From assembly GCF_000196735.1 (NCBI RefSeq), contig NC_014551.1:1545001-1609000 (forward strand): 64,000 nucleotides of DNA, read 5' to 3'. Origin of the DNA: Bacillus amyloliquefaciens DSM 7 = ATCC 23350 (GTDB taxonomy: Bacteria > Bacillota > Bacilli > Bacillales > Bacillaceae). Position 1 is the first letter of the stretch. The number at the start of each line of letters is the position of its first letter. This document shows positions 1-6,889 of the stretch, one piece after another. The notes below the pieces were generated by a model that was not told the origin of the DNA, made no database searches, and worked only from the letters and a program-made list of their open reading frames with translations. The position numbers and the translations under genes are program-made.

Positions 1-1497
1 AGATTGAATCAAAGCGGCTTTTGCATCTTTAAAAGTTGATGACGGAGTGAGGTATACCGTCAGAGCACGATAGTAAATCTGCTCCGCTTTGTTCACGCCG
101 ATTTTTGTAATCGTATTGTAAGCGGCTTTGTTCGGGATTCCGCTGTTTGTATGCACGCCGCCGTAGTCGCCGGCATCAGTGTTCGGAAGGTTTTTGTAAT
201 TTTTGAAATTATCAGGCTGTCCGTATTTTGTCGGATTGGATAAGCTGCGGAGAGCCGGCTGGCTGACCGTAATATCTTCACCGATATCCCAGTCCTCAGT
301 ATCGTTGAAGTACCCGAATACATCAGAGAAGGATTCGTTTAAAGCGCCCGGCTGATTTTCGTAGTTCAGGTTGGCTGTTTCCTGTGTAACGCCATGTGTC
401 ATTTCATGAGCGGTTACGTCCATTGAACCGGAAAGAGGTGAGAAGAATGAACCGTCGCCGTCACCGTAAATCATTTGGTCGCCGATCCAGGCTGCGTTAT
501 TGTATCTGCTGCCGTAATGAACGGAGGATACGATCTTGCCGCCTTTATTGTCGTAGCTGTTGCGATTAAACTTCTGATAGAAATAATCATACACTTTGCC
601 GAGGTTGTAATGCGCATCAACGGCAGCGCGCTGAGAAGAAGTTGTAAACTGGTTTGTGGTGCTGGATACGAGTGTGCCCGGCAGGTTATACTCGCGGTTT
701 TGCAGATCGTACGTAATAATTTGTGTTCCGGTAGGTTTAGAAAGATCGCGCAGCACATATTTGCCGCTTTCAGAAGAAATATTTAATGAGACCGTTTTTC
801 CTTTAAGAGTCGTACCTGTTCCGGTTGTGGCGGCATGCTCCACTTTGTTTTGCTTTTTCAGGATTTTTCCTGTTTCCGCATCAACGGTTACTTCCCAGTT
901 TGCAGGTTCCGGTTCGATGTAGCGGATGGTTACATCATAGGCGAGGCGGTATTTGCCGTCTTTTGTGGCTGCTGCTTTCAGCTCGGCTTTGTTTTTGTTT
1001 GCAACGGTTCCGTTAGAAACGGCTTCAGGTGATTTGCCGATCGCTTTATAAGCATGATCCAGCGCCTGATTTGCAGATAATTTTTTGCTGTTTGCCGTTT
1101 TGGCGGAAACATCGTTGTTTAATTCACCGTTAATCGCATAGACGTTGTTGGATTTATCGACGTGAATAATGACTTGAGAGTCTTTCACAGGCACACCGTT
1201 TACGACAGGCACATAACGGAAGTGCTTGTAGCCGAGATCATCGGTCGTTTGGTCAATCAGCTTCAATCTTTCAGAAGGATTGCCTTTAAAGACTTTGCCG
1301 TTTTGTTTCAAGTATTGCTTGATAGCTTTGTCACTGACAGAAGGCAATTCTGATTGCACCAAAGAATGCTTCGGTACAAAATTCGTCAGGTTTTCTTTAA
1401 GCTGAGGATTCTCAGCGGCCTGAACACCCGGCAGACTGATGGTTAAACTCATAAAGGAAGCGGCGACAGCAACAGACAATTTCTTACCTAAACCCAC
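1..1497 (-). CDS. nprE: Neutral protease (bacillolysin) precursor, 3' end cut by window edge
   Basis: Secreted zinc metalloprotease of the thermolysin family (M4). The window holds 499 codons from a GTG start at 1497; the family member I know is 521 residues, so about 22 C-terminal residues lie off the left edge. It opens with a Sec signal peptide of about 27 residues (MGLGKKLSVAVAASFMSLT...), then a long FTP/PepSY-type propeptide, then the mature enzyme. The zinc motif HEMTH is encoded near 395-412, and the downstream ALNESFSDVFG segment supplies the third zinc ligand (Glu). An AGGGGG ribosome site lies just upstream of the GTG. The translation matches my memory of B. amyloliquefaciens neutral protease nearly residue for residue. 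It is an exoprotease of post-exponential growth; in relatives it is controlled by DegU and ScoC. Confidence 0.97.
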   Translation of the reverse strand, partial: MGLGKKLSVAVAASFMSLTISLPGVQAAENPQLKENLTNFVPKHSLVQSELPSVSDKAIKQYLKQNGKVFKGNPSERLKLIDQTTDDLGYKHFRYVPVVNGVPVKDSQVIIHVDKSNNVYAINGELNNDVSAKTANSKKLSANQALDHAYKAIGKSPEAVSNGTVANKNKAELKAAATKDGKYRLAYDVTIRYIEPEPANWEVTVDAETGKILKKQNKVEHAATTGTGTTLKGKTVSLNISSESGKYVLRDLSKPTGTQIITYDLQNREYNLPGTLVSSTTNQFTTSSQRAAVDAHYNLGKVYDYFYQKFNRNSYDNKGGKIVSSVHYGSRYNNAAWIGDQMIYGDGDGSFFSPLSGSMDVTAHEMTHGVTQETANLNYENQPGALNESFSDVFGYFNDTEDWDIGEDITVSQPALRSLSNPTKYGQPDNFKNYKNLPNTDAGDYGGVHTNSGIPNKAAYNTITKIGVNKAEQIYYRALTVYLTPSSTFKDAKAALIQS

Positions 1498-1539
1498 AAT
1501 AAATCCCCCTTTTTGAAAATAATGAAAACTTATATTGTT

Positions 1540-1569
1540 ATAATAAACCAGCAATCTCGCATTCTGCAA
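1540..1569 (-). promoter_or_regulatory. SigA-type promoter of nprE
   Basis: On the minus strand a -35 TTGCAG (1569-1564) and a -10 TATTAT (1545-1540) are separated by 18 bp. They lie 43-72 bp upstream of the nprE GTG. Confidence 0.65.
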
Positions 1570-1696
1570 TATAAAACTAGACTCCGCGGCTGAATTGATA
1601 GAATCGTCCCATGCGGGCTGTCGGCGGGCGGTGTCAGGGGATAAGCCGAGAGACACGTGTTGGATTAGACATGAGTCGAATGACGCGATTTTTTCT

Positions 1697-1742
1697 GGAA
1701 AAAATGACAAATGAAGACGGGAAAAATGATAGGGGAAAAATG
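1697..1742 (+). repeat. Three GG(G)GAAAAATG direct repeats
   Basis: GGAAAAAATG (1697-1706), GGGAAAAATG (1719-1728) and GGGGAAAAATG (1732-1742) lie between nprE and the yla remnant, just upstream of an ECF-like promoter. Their function is unknown. The rest of 1498-1819 holds the nprE promoter and no recognisable gene. Confidence 0.5.
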
Positions 1743-1753
1743 TTAAGATCTTT

Positions 1754-1781
1754 AAAACTTTTTTGAATGCCGGTTGTCTAA
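1754..1781 (+). promoter_or_regulatory. Candidate ECF-sigma promoter of the yla remnant
   Basis: An AAAACTT element (1754-1760), with AAC at 1756-1758, is followed after 16-17 bp by TGTCTAA (1775-1781). This resembles the AAC / CGTC pattern of ECF sigma promoters. It sits about 40 bp before the short ORF and ylaD, as expected for an autoregulated ECF sigma operon, although no sigma gene is present here. Confidence 0.45.
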
Positions 1782-1819
1782 ACGGGTGAGGCCTTAATAA
1801 ACGTAAAGGATTGTTACAG

Positions 1820-2011
1820 ATGTCAGAGATTTTCAGTCATTTTATTCAGCATTTCGACAGATATTTCATTTTAAGCAGACAGAGTGTGTTGGTCATTCAG
1901 TGGTCATCCGTCTGCCTTGCTGTTTTATACGCGCTAAATTTCCATCCGAAAATCAGCCGTGAGAGAGTTTGGTTTTATGCCGGGATTCTGCTTCGGGCTG
2001 TATTAATATGA
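1820..2011 (+). CDS. Short membrane ORF upstream of ylaD, probable truncated yla gene
   Basis: A 63-residue ORF starting MSEIFSHFIQHFDRYF. The ATG at 1820 is preferred over an in-frame TTG at 1811 because AAAGGA (1805-1810) lies at proper spacing only for the ATG. It has a hydrophobic stretch at about residues 24-38 and a second near the C-terminus (FYAGILLRAVLI). Its TGA overlaps the ylaD ATG (ATGA), so the two are probably translationally coupled. In B. subtilis the genes here are ylaA (large membrane protein), ylaB and ylaC (ECF sigma factor). This ORF is not sigma-like. It may be the first 60 or so residues of a ylaA-type protein left after an internal deletion, or a distinct small gene. 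I do not firmly recognise it. Confidence 0.5.
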   Translation: MSEIFSHFIQHFDRYFILSRQSVLVIQWSSVCLAVLYALNFHPKISRERVWFYAGILLRAVLI

Positions 2012-2301
2012 CTTGCTGTTTAGTGAGAGATTTACTCCCTTTATATATTGAAGGCGATTGTGAAACAGAAACAGAGCGGTATATTTCCCGCCATCTTGAA
2101 GCATGCAGTGAGTGCGGAAGTTTATATCATATGATGAAGGAACCGCTTGACTTAGGCAGTGCGGAGATGAAGGCGTCCGCCTGTTATGAAGAGGAAGAAA
2201 GACGCTTCCGGGAACGGTATTACGGGAGGCTGCTGACAAAAGCCGCCTGCTTGTTCGGTGCTGTACTTCTCATCATGCTGGCCCTTAAATTGCTGATTTA
2301 A
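2008..2301 (+). CDS. ylaD: Anti-sigma factor YlaD, zinc-finger membrane protein
   Basis: A 97-residue protein, the length I recall for B. subtilis YlaD, starting at the ATG at 2008 (MTCCLVRDLLPLYIEGDC). The cytoplasmic part has the ZAS anti-sigma signature: Cys3, then His29-x3-Cys33-x2-Cys36. A single transmembrane helix spans about residues 74-95. Such proteins hold a cognate ECF sigma factor inactive; in B. subtilis YlaD restrains YlaC, linked to oxidative stress. No ylaC-like sigma gene lies between nprE and ylaD, so this copy is an orphan in its own locus. It is followed directly by a terminator. Confidence 0.85.
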   Translation: MTCCLVRDLLPLYIEGDCETETERYISRHLEACSECGSLYHMMKEPLDLGSAEMKASACYEEEERRFRERYYGRLLTKAACLFGAVLLIMLALKLLI

Positions 2302-2334
2302 AAAACGCCCGGCTGAATGACCGGGCGTTTTTTT
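2301..2334. terminator. Bidirectional terminator between ylaD and ylaE
   Basis: Stem AAACGCCCGG (2303-2312) pairs with CCGGGCGTTT (2321-2330), with A and T runs on the outer sides. It serves both convergent genes. Confidence 0.85.
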
Positions 2335-2338
2335 CCAT

Positions 2339-2956
2339 TTACTCAGCCGGGTGAAAGGCTGTATAAATGCCTTCAAGCAATTCTTGGGGCAGTGAATTAA
2401 TGAATCCGGCAAACAGCTCTGCTTCTTTTTTGCCTGCACCCGCTTTTTCTGCAAGTCCCTGATCAAAAGTATACACGCCGTCATCTTCAACCAGCGCAGA
2501 TTGAAGGATATGAAGACTCTGGGAGAGAGTATTGAACAGCTGATCAACGATAATGGCCTCTTTTTCCGTAAAACCAAGTTCTATTGCTTTTTCTTTATTA
2601 AATGTATATTCGCCATCTGTTTTCTCAATACATTGGGAAAGTACGGTTAAAAATTCGGCTGAGCTGTCCCACAGCTTTTGAATGATCTGTGCTTCTTCTT
2701 GACTTAATCCCAATTCAACCGCTTTTTCACCGTCAAAATAATAGACTCCGTCTTTTTCGTAAATCGATTGGTTGATGATGTCAAGCAGCTTTGCCGCGTC
2801 TTCCGGTGTTTTCTCAGCGGAAGCCTGCAGCACATGCGGTTCATTTGACTGAATCGTTTTTGCGCCGGCAGAGTCAAGCGGGCTGAATGCAAGCAAGGCG
2901 GCTGAAGCGGTTGCGGCGGCAGTTACAGCGGTTTTTTTCAAAAAAGATGTGTTCAT
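2339..2956 (-). CDS. ylaE: Secreted repeat protein YlaE
   Basis: A 205-residue exported protein whose biochemical function I do not know. A signal peptide covers about residues 1-32 (KK, then an Ala-rich core, SAGA cleavage region). The mature part carries three copies of a unit at an exact 45-residue period: DGVYYFDGEKAVELG (69), DGEYTFNKEKAIELG (114) and DGVYTFDQGLAEKAG (159). Each is followed by an amphipathic helix such as EEAQIIQKLW. One Cys is present (residue 109). AAGGAG precedes the ATG. It is transcribed alone, between two terminators. B. subtilis has a similarly sized ylaE at the same place. Confidence 0.85.
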   Translation of the reverse strand: MNTSFLKKTAVTAAATASAALLAFSPLDSAGAKTIQSNEPHVLQASAEKTPEDAAKLLDIINQSIYEKDGVYYFDGEKAVELGLSQEEAQIIQKLWDSSAEFLTVLSQCIEKTDGEYTFNKEKAIELGFTEKEAIIVDQLFNTLSQSLHILQSALVEDDGVYTFDQGLAEKAGAGKKEAELFAGFINSLPQELLEGIYTAFHPAE

Positions 2957-2995
2957 TTCGTTCTCTCCTTGTCATGTGTATTTGCTTACAATCCA

Positions 2996-3024
2996 AGTAT
3001 AAAAATACAATGTTGGAATTGAAA
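2996..3024 (-). promoter_or_regulatory. SigA-type promoter of ylaE
   Basis: On the minus strand TTTCAA (3024-3019) and TATACT (3001-2996) are 17 bp apart, about 40 bp upstream of the ylaE start. The rest of the 2957-3265 gap holds a GC-rich stretch of unknown role and the ylaF terminator. Confidence 0.5.
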
Positions 3025-3188
3025 TAGGAGTTATGGTATTTTCTGCATAACGATGCCGGACTATTTCAGACCGCACTTTCTGAGGAACTCTGCTGTTGTA
3101 ACTAGAAGGCATGCCGCCATTTCCGGCTTCCTGACTAGGCGGCGGGGGAGGTAAGCCTTACTTCTCAGTCTGTTTTGAGAAAGCAAAA

Positions 3189-3212
3189 AAGCCTGAATTA
3201 AGATTCAGGCTT
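3189..3212 (-). terminator. Terminator of ylaF
   Basis: Stem AAGCCTGAAT / ATTCAGGCTT with loop TAAG. Read on the minus strand it is followed by a run of six T. It lies 54 bp past the ylaF stop. Confidence 0.8.
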
Positions 3213-3265
3213 CATAAGGCATTGTGCTTTTTCATGTTTACGGAATTTTGCAAAGGGTCATGCTT

Positions 3266-3454
3266 TTAATCAAGCAGTCCCTGTTCGCGCATTTTTTTCT
3301 TTACGGTGAAACCGCTTCCCATCATGGCGATAACGAGAACAATGCTTCCGATGATGCCCCATGCGCTTTTTTCAGCGATTGATACGCCGATCAGCATCAT
3401 GCTGAAGACTGCTGCGAATGCAAATAATAATAAGAGCCAATTCAATTTTTTCAT
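3266..3454 (-). CDS. ylaF: Small membrane protein YlaF
   Basis: A 62-residue integral membrane protein with two hydrophobic helices, about residues 4-24 and 32-50, and a basic C-terminal tail (VKKKMREQG). Size and position between ylaE and typA match B. subtilis YlaF. A GGGG-type ribosome site lies upstream of the ATG. No function is known to me. It is monocistronic and divergent from typA. Confidence 0.85.
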   Translation of the reverse strand: MKKLNWLLLLFAFAAVFSMMLIGVSIAEKSAWGIIGSIVLVIAMMGSGFTVKKKMREQGLLD

Positions 3455-3521
3455 ATTTCCATCCCCTTTAACGTCATACTTTCAGTTTACAGAAAAACGT
3501 GACGCTTTTAAAGAGGATGTG

Positions 3522-3530
3522 TGGTATAAT
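3522..3530 (+). promoter_or_regulatory. Extended -10 promoter element of typA
   Basis: TGG followed by TATAAT (3525-3530) gives an extended -10 (TGn) 35 bp before the typA start. No good -35 is visible, which fits an extended -10 promoter. Confidence 0.55.
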
Positions 3531-3565
3531 ATGAAAGTTATCTAATTTTTTTAGGAGATGAAAAT

Positions 3566-5404
3566 GTGAAACTTCGAAACGATCTTCGCAATATCGCGAT
3601 TATTGCCCACGTTGACCATGGGAAAACGACTTTGGTAGACCAATTGCTTCACCAAGCCGGAACATTCCGTGCCAACGAAAATATTGCCGAACGCGCAATG
3701 GATTCAAACGATCTTGAACGTGAACGCGGTATTACAATTCTCGCGAAGAATACTGCGATTAACTATAAAGATACACGCATTAATATTTTGGACACTCCGG
3801 GACACGCCGACTTCGGCGGAGAGGTAGAACGGATTATGAAAATGGTTGACGGCGTTCTGTTAGTCGTTGACGCATATGAAGGCTGTATGCCGCAAACCCG
3901 TTTCGTACTGAAAAAAGCCCTTGAGCAGAACTTAAATCCTGTTGTCGTTGTAAACAAAATCGACCGTGATTTCGCCCGTCCGGAAGAAGTCATCGATGAA
4001 GTGCTTGATTTGTTCATCGAGCTTGACGCAAACGAGGAACAGCTTGAGTTCCCTGTCGTGTACGCTTCCGCGATTAACGGAACGGCGAGTCTGGACCCGA
4101 AAAAGCAGGACGAAAACATGGAATCACTTTATGAAACGATTCTTGAACATGTCCCTGCGCCGGTTGACAACGCTGAAGAGCCTCTGCAATTCCAAGTGGC
4201 GCTTCTTGATTACAATGATTATGTCGGCCGTATCGGTATCGGCCGCGTTTTCCGCGGTACGATGAAAGTCGGCCAGCAGGTTTCATTAATGAAGCTTGAC
4301 GGAACGGTGAAATCATTCCGCGTAACGAAAATCTTCGGCTTCCAAGGATTGAAACGCGTGGAAATTGAAGAAGCGAGAGCGGGAGACCTCGTTGCCGTAT
4401 CCGGAATGGAGGACATCAACGTCGGTGAAACGGTTTGTCCGGCTGACCACCATGAGCCGCTGCCGGTTCTGCGCATTGATGAGCCTACGCTTCAAATGAC
4501 ATTTGTCGTAAACAACAGCCCGTTTGCAGGCCGTGAAGGCAAATATGTCACAGCCCGTAAAATTGAAGAGCGTCTGAACGCCCAGCTTCAAACAGACGTC
4601 AGTCTGCGTGTTGAACCGACTGCATCGCCTGACGCATGGGTTGTTTCAGGACGCGGTGAGCTTCACCTGTCCATTCTAATTGAAAACATGCGACGCGAAG
4701 GCTATGAGCTTCAAGTGTCTAAACCTGAAGTTATCATTAAGGAAATCGACGGCGTAAGCTGCGAGCCTGTTGAGCGCGTGCAGATTGACGTGCCTGAAGA
4801 GCATACCGGTTCTGTTATGGAATCAATGGGTGCGAGAAAAGGCGAAATGCTTGATATGATTAATAACGGAAACGGCCAGGTCCGTCTGATCTTTACCGTA
4901 CCTTCTCGCGGACTCATCGGTTATTCTACTGAGTTTCTGTCACTGACACGCGGTTTCGGTATCCTGAACCACACGTTTGACAGCTATCAGCCGATGCAAA
5001 AAGGCCAAGTCGGAGGCCGCCGTCAGGGTGTGCTCGTTTCCATGGAAAACGGAAAAGCGACATCTTACGGAATTCAAGGTATTGAAGACCGCGGCGTCAT
5101 CTTCGTTGAGCCGGGCACAGAAGTATATGAAGGCATGATTGTCGGCGAACATAACCGTGACAATGACCTTGTCGTCAATGTCAGCAAAATGAAACAGCAG
5201 ACAAACGTCCGTTCCGCAACGAAGGACCAAACGACTACGATTAAGAAAGCGCGCATTATGTCGCTTGAAGAATCACTCGAGTACTTAAACGAGGATGAAT
5301 ACTGTGAAGTAACACCGGAATCCATCCGTTTAAGAAAGAAAATCCTGAACAAAAACGAACGTGAAAAAGCGGCGAAAAAGAAAAAAACAGCAGGAATGTC
5401 TTAA
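3566..5404 (+). CDS. typA: Ribosome-associated GTPase TypA/BipA
   Basis: A 612-residue translational GTPase of the EF-G/LepA superfamily that acts on the ribosome, with roles in ribosome assembly and stress or cold growth. G1 AHVDHGKTTL lies at about residues 14-23, the switch II motif DTPGHADF at about 72-79, and the NKID motif at about 127-130. Domain II, the EF-G-like domains III and V and the basic BipA C-terminal domain follow. The GTG start at 3566 is chosen because AGGAG is well spaced and the overlapping ATG runs straight into a stop. The length is typical. It is the ylaG gene of B. subtilis. Confidence 0.97.
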   Translation: MKLRNDLRNIAIIAHVDHGKTTLVDQLLHQAGTFRANENIAERAMDSNDLERERGITILAKNTAINYKDTRINILDTPGHADFGGEVERIMKMVDGVLLVVDAYEGCMPQTRFVLKKALEQNLNPVVVVNKIDRDFARPEEVIDEVLDLFIELDANEEQLEFPVVYASAINGTASLDPKKQDENMESLYETILEHVPAPVDNAEEPLQFQVALLDYNDYVGRIGIGRVFRGTMKVGQQVSLMKLDGTVKSFRVTKIFGFQGLKRVEIEEARAGDLVAVSGMEDINVGETVCPADHHEPLPVLRIDEPTLQMTFVVNNSPFAGREGKYVTARKIEERLNAQLQTDVSLRVEPTASPDAWVVSGRGELHLSILIENMRREGYELQVSKPEVIIKEIDGVSCEPVERVQIDVPEEHTGSVMESMGARKGEMLDMINNGNGQVRLIFTVPSRGLIGYSTEFLSLTRGFGILNHTFDSYQPMQKGQVGGRRQGVLVSMENGKATSYGIQGIEDRGVIFVEPGTEVYEGMIVGEHNRDNDLVVNVSKMKQQTNVRSATKDQTTTIKKARIMSLEESLEYLNEDEYCEVTPESIRLRKKILNKNEREKAAKKKKTAGMS

Positions 5405-5460
5405 TCACTTGCAGAATTTGAAAAGATAGAACCCGAACGGAAAAGGGGAGGGGGATCTTT

Positions 5461-5781
5461 TTGAATGAAGTAAGTGAACGGCTGTCGTTCTTTGCTGCTC
5501 TTTACCAAGTGGATGAGCATCCGCTGACGGGAATGTGGCTGTTATACGGAACGATCGTCGTGCTTTCGGTGATTGTATTTAAACTCGGCTTTGCCAAACG
5601 GCTGCCGGTTTTAAAGGCTGCGGCAGTTTATCTCTTTCTCATGCTCGGCTGCACCGTGCTGACTTTTTTCGGTGTGTTTCTGCCGGTCGGAGAAGGTCTG
5701 GTTGTCGCTGCCTTGATTTTGATCATTTACAAAATCCGTCTGCACCAGTCCAAAAAGAACCAGTCAGCTAAACCGCAATAA
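5461..5781 (+). CDS. ylaH: Membrane protein YlaH
   Basis: A 106-residue protein with three predicted transmembrane helices (about 20-40, 52-75 and 80-93) and a short basic tail ([13 protein letters not shown]). The TTG start follows a strong GGGGAGGGGGA site. It lies 56 bp downstream of typA with no terminator between, so it is probably cotranscribed, and it ends at a terminator. Matches YlaH in size and place; function unknown. Confidence 0.85.
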   Translation: MNEVSERLSFFAALYQVDEHPLTGMWLLYGTIVVLSVIVFKLGFAKRLPVLKAAAVYLFLMLGCTVLTFFGVFLPVGEGLVVAALILIIYKIRLHQSKKNQSAKPQ

Positions 5782-5818
5782 AAAAAATGACCTTGCCTTT
5801 CGGGCGGGTCATTTTTTT
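5781..5818. terminator. Bidirectional terminator ylaH/ylaI
   Basis: AAAAATGACC pairs with GGTCATTTTT around a GC-rich inner stem-loop. A and T tracts on both sides serve convergent ylaH and ylaI; the hairpin overlaps the 3' end of ylaI. Confidence 0.75.
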
Positions 5819-6018
5819 ATTTTATCTTTTTTCGTTTTTTGCCCTGGATGAAAGGAGAAGTGTCCGGTATTCAGCCGCGCCTCTGTTTTGACTTTGATTC
5901 GGTCATGGCATTCTTGGCACATATATGTATGAATCGGACGATTGCGGAGGCGTTTGGCTGTCAGTGTTTCATCATCAATTTGTTCAATTTTGTCGCAAAT
6001 GGAACATTTTACTCTCAT
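5809..6018 (-). CDS. ylaI: Zinc-ribbon protein YlaI
   Basis: A 69-residue protein with two CxxC pairs, C5-x2-C8 and C34-x2-C37, which predict one zinc-ribbon site, and a Lys-rich C-terminal tail. Length and location match B. subtilis YlaI (DUF2197-type family). Function unknown; the basic tail and zinc ribbon would suit nucleic-acid binding, but that is inference. Its stop lies inside the shared terminator. Confidence 0.85.
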   Translation of the reverse strand: MRVKCSICDKIEQIDDETLTAKRLRNRPIHTYMCQECHDRIKVKTEARLNTGHFSFHPGQKTKKDKIKK

Positions 6019-6088
6019 TGAGTTTTCACCTCTTTCACTATGACAAGCATTATATCATGAATGACCCGTCTGCCAAAGGGAAAGAAAG

Positions 6089-6116
6089 CAGCGCCCGCTC
6101 CAAAGGAAGGGCGCTG
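6089..6116 (-). terminator. Hairpin terminator downstream of ylaJ
   Basis: CAGCGCCC (6089-6096) pairs with GGGCGCTG (6109-6116). On the minus strand the trailing tract is only moderately T-rich (CTTTCTTTCCC); the plus side has six T. Confidence 0.6.
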
Positions 6117-6120
6117 TTTT

Positions 6121-6744
6121 TTACTGGCGGTTTTTCATATGATGATCTGATTGATCGTTCTGTTCGTTTTGCAGCTTCTTCTGATCTCTTTCGTTCAGCT
6201 GGTCATCATTCGATTTAGTCGGTGATTCTTTTTCATTGTCGGTCACATCATTCGGGACTTCCGGCATAACGCGTCCGACGATTGCAGCAAGTTCGTCCAA
6301 AATGCCTGAAACGGGCCGGCCGGCTTTAATATCACTAGCCATGCCCCTCAGGCGGGAAACTGTATCAGGATCAGCCACGACAACGGCATTGGCGCCGTAA
6401 GGATCATTTTTTAACGCCTGGGCAACGGTGTATTTAATGCTTTCCACTTTGCTCCTTTCTAAATTGTCATACACATCGATCCCGACAACGGAGTATCTCC
6501 CGAGTACAACCGCGGTGGCATCTGTAATGCCGGGGATTTTTTCGGTTACCTCGACGAGATGCTTTGCGATATCCGTCCGACCGGGATTTTCAGCTGTCTC
6601 AGGAGCTGTATTTTTTACATGAATCGGTTTTGCTTCGCGCTGATCGGTCGATTCGTTCCGGATATTGCGTTCACGGCCGTCCTGTACAGCGGTACAGCCG
6701 GTCAGAATAAACAACGCTTGTATGATAATGAAAAGAATTCGCAC
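6121..6744 (-). CDS. ylaJ: Sporulation lipoprotein of the YhcN/YlaJ family
   Basis: A 207-residue lipoprotein. Its signal peptide ends in an LTGC lipobox with Cys17 as the lipidated residue. The body has the YhcN/YlaJ domain, about residues 55-150 (segments IPGITDATAVVLGRYSVVG and DPDTVSRLRGMA), followed by a low-complexity Asp/Asn/Gln/Lys-rich tail. Family members are made during sporulation and found in spore membranes, with effects on germination. It is the ylaJ position in B. subtilis and is transcribed alone on the minus strand, divergent from ylaK. Confidence 0.9.
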   Translation of the reverse strand: MRILFIIIQALFILTGCTAVQDGRERNIRNESTDQREAKPIHVKNTAPETAENPGRTDIAKHLVEVTEKIPGITDATAVVLGRYSVVGIDVYDNLERSKVESIKYTVAQALKNDPYGANAVVVADPDTVSRLRGMASDIKAGRPVSGILDELAAIVGRVMPEVPNDVTDNEKESPTKSNDDQLNERDQKKLQNEQNDQSDHHMKNRQ

Positions 6745-6889
6745 GTCAGATTCCCTCCTTGAATGCTTTCATTTATTTTATTGTTGAATTAACCTTCTAT
6801 CTTTATGCACCAAATCATATATTTTAGCAGGCATCCCCGTTTTTCACGAAAAGAAGCATACGATGATCCTTATTTCAGGAGGCTGAGAC

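Noticed and set aside
2152..2577. 141-codon minus-strand frame spanning ylaD and the terminator
   Set aside because: It crosses a strong terminator and runs over ylaE in a different frame, with no start signal.
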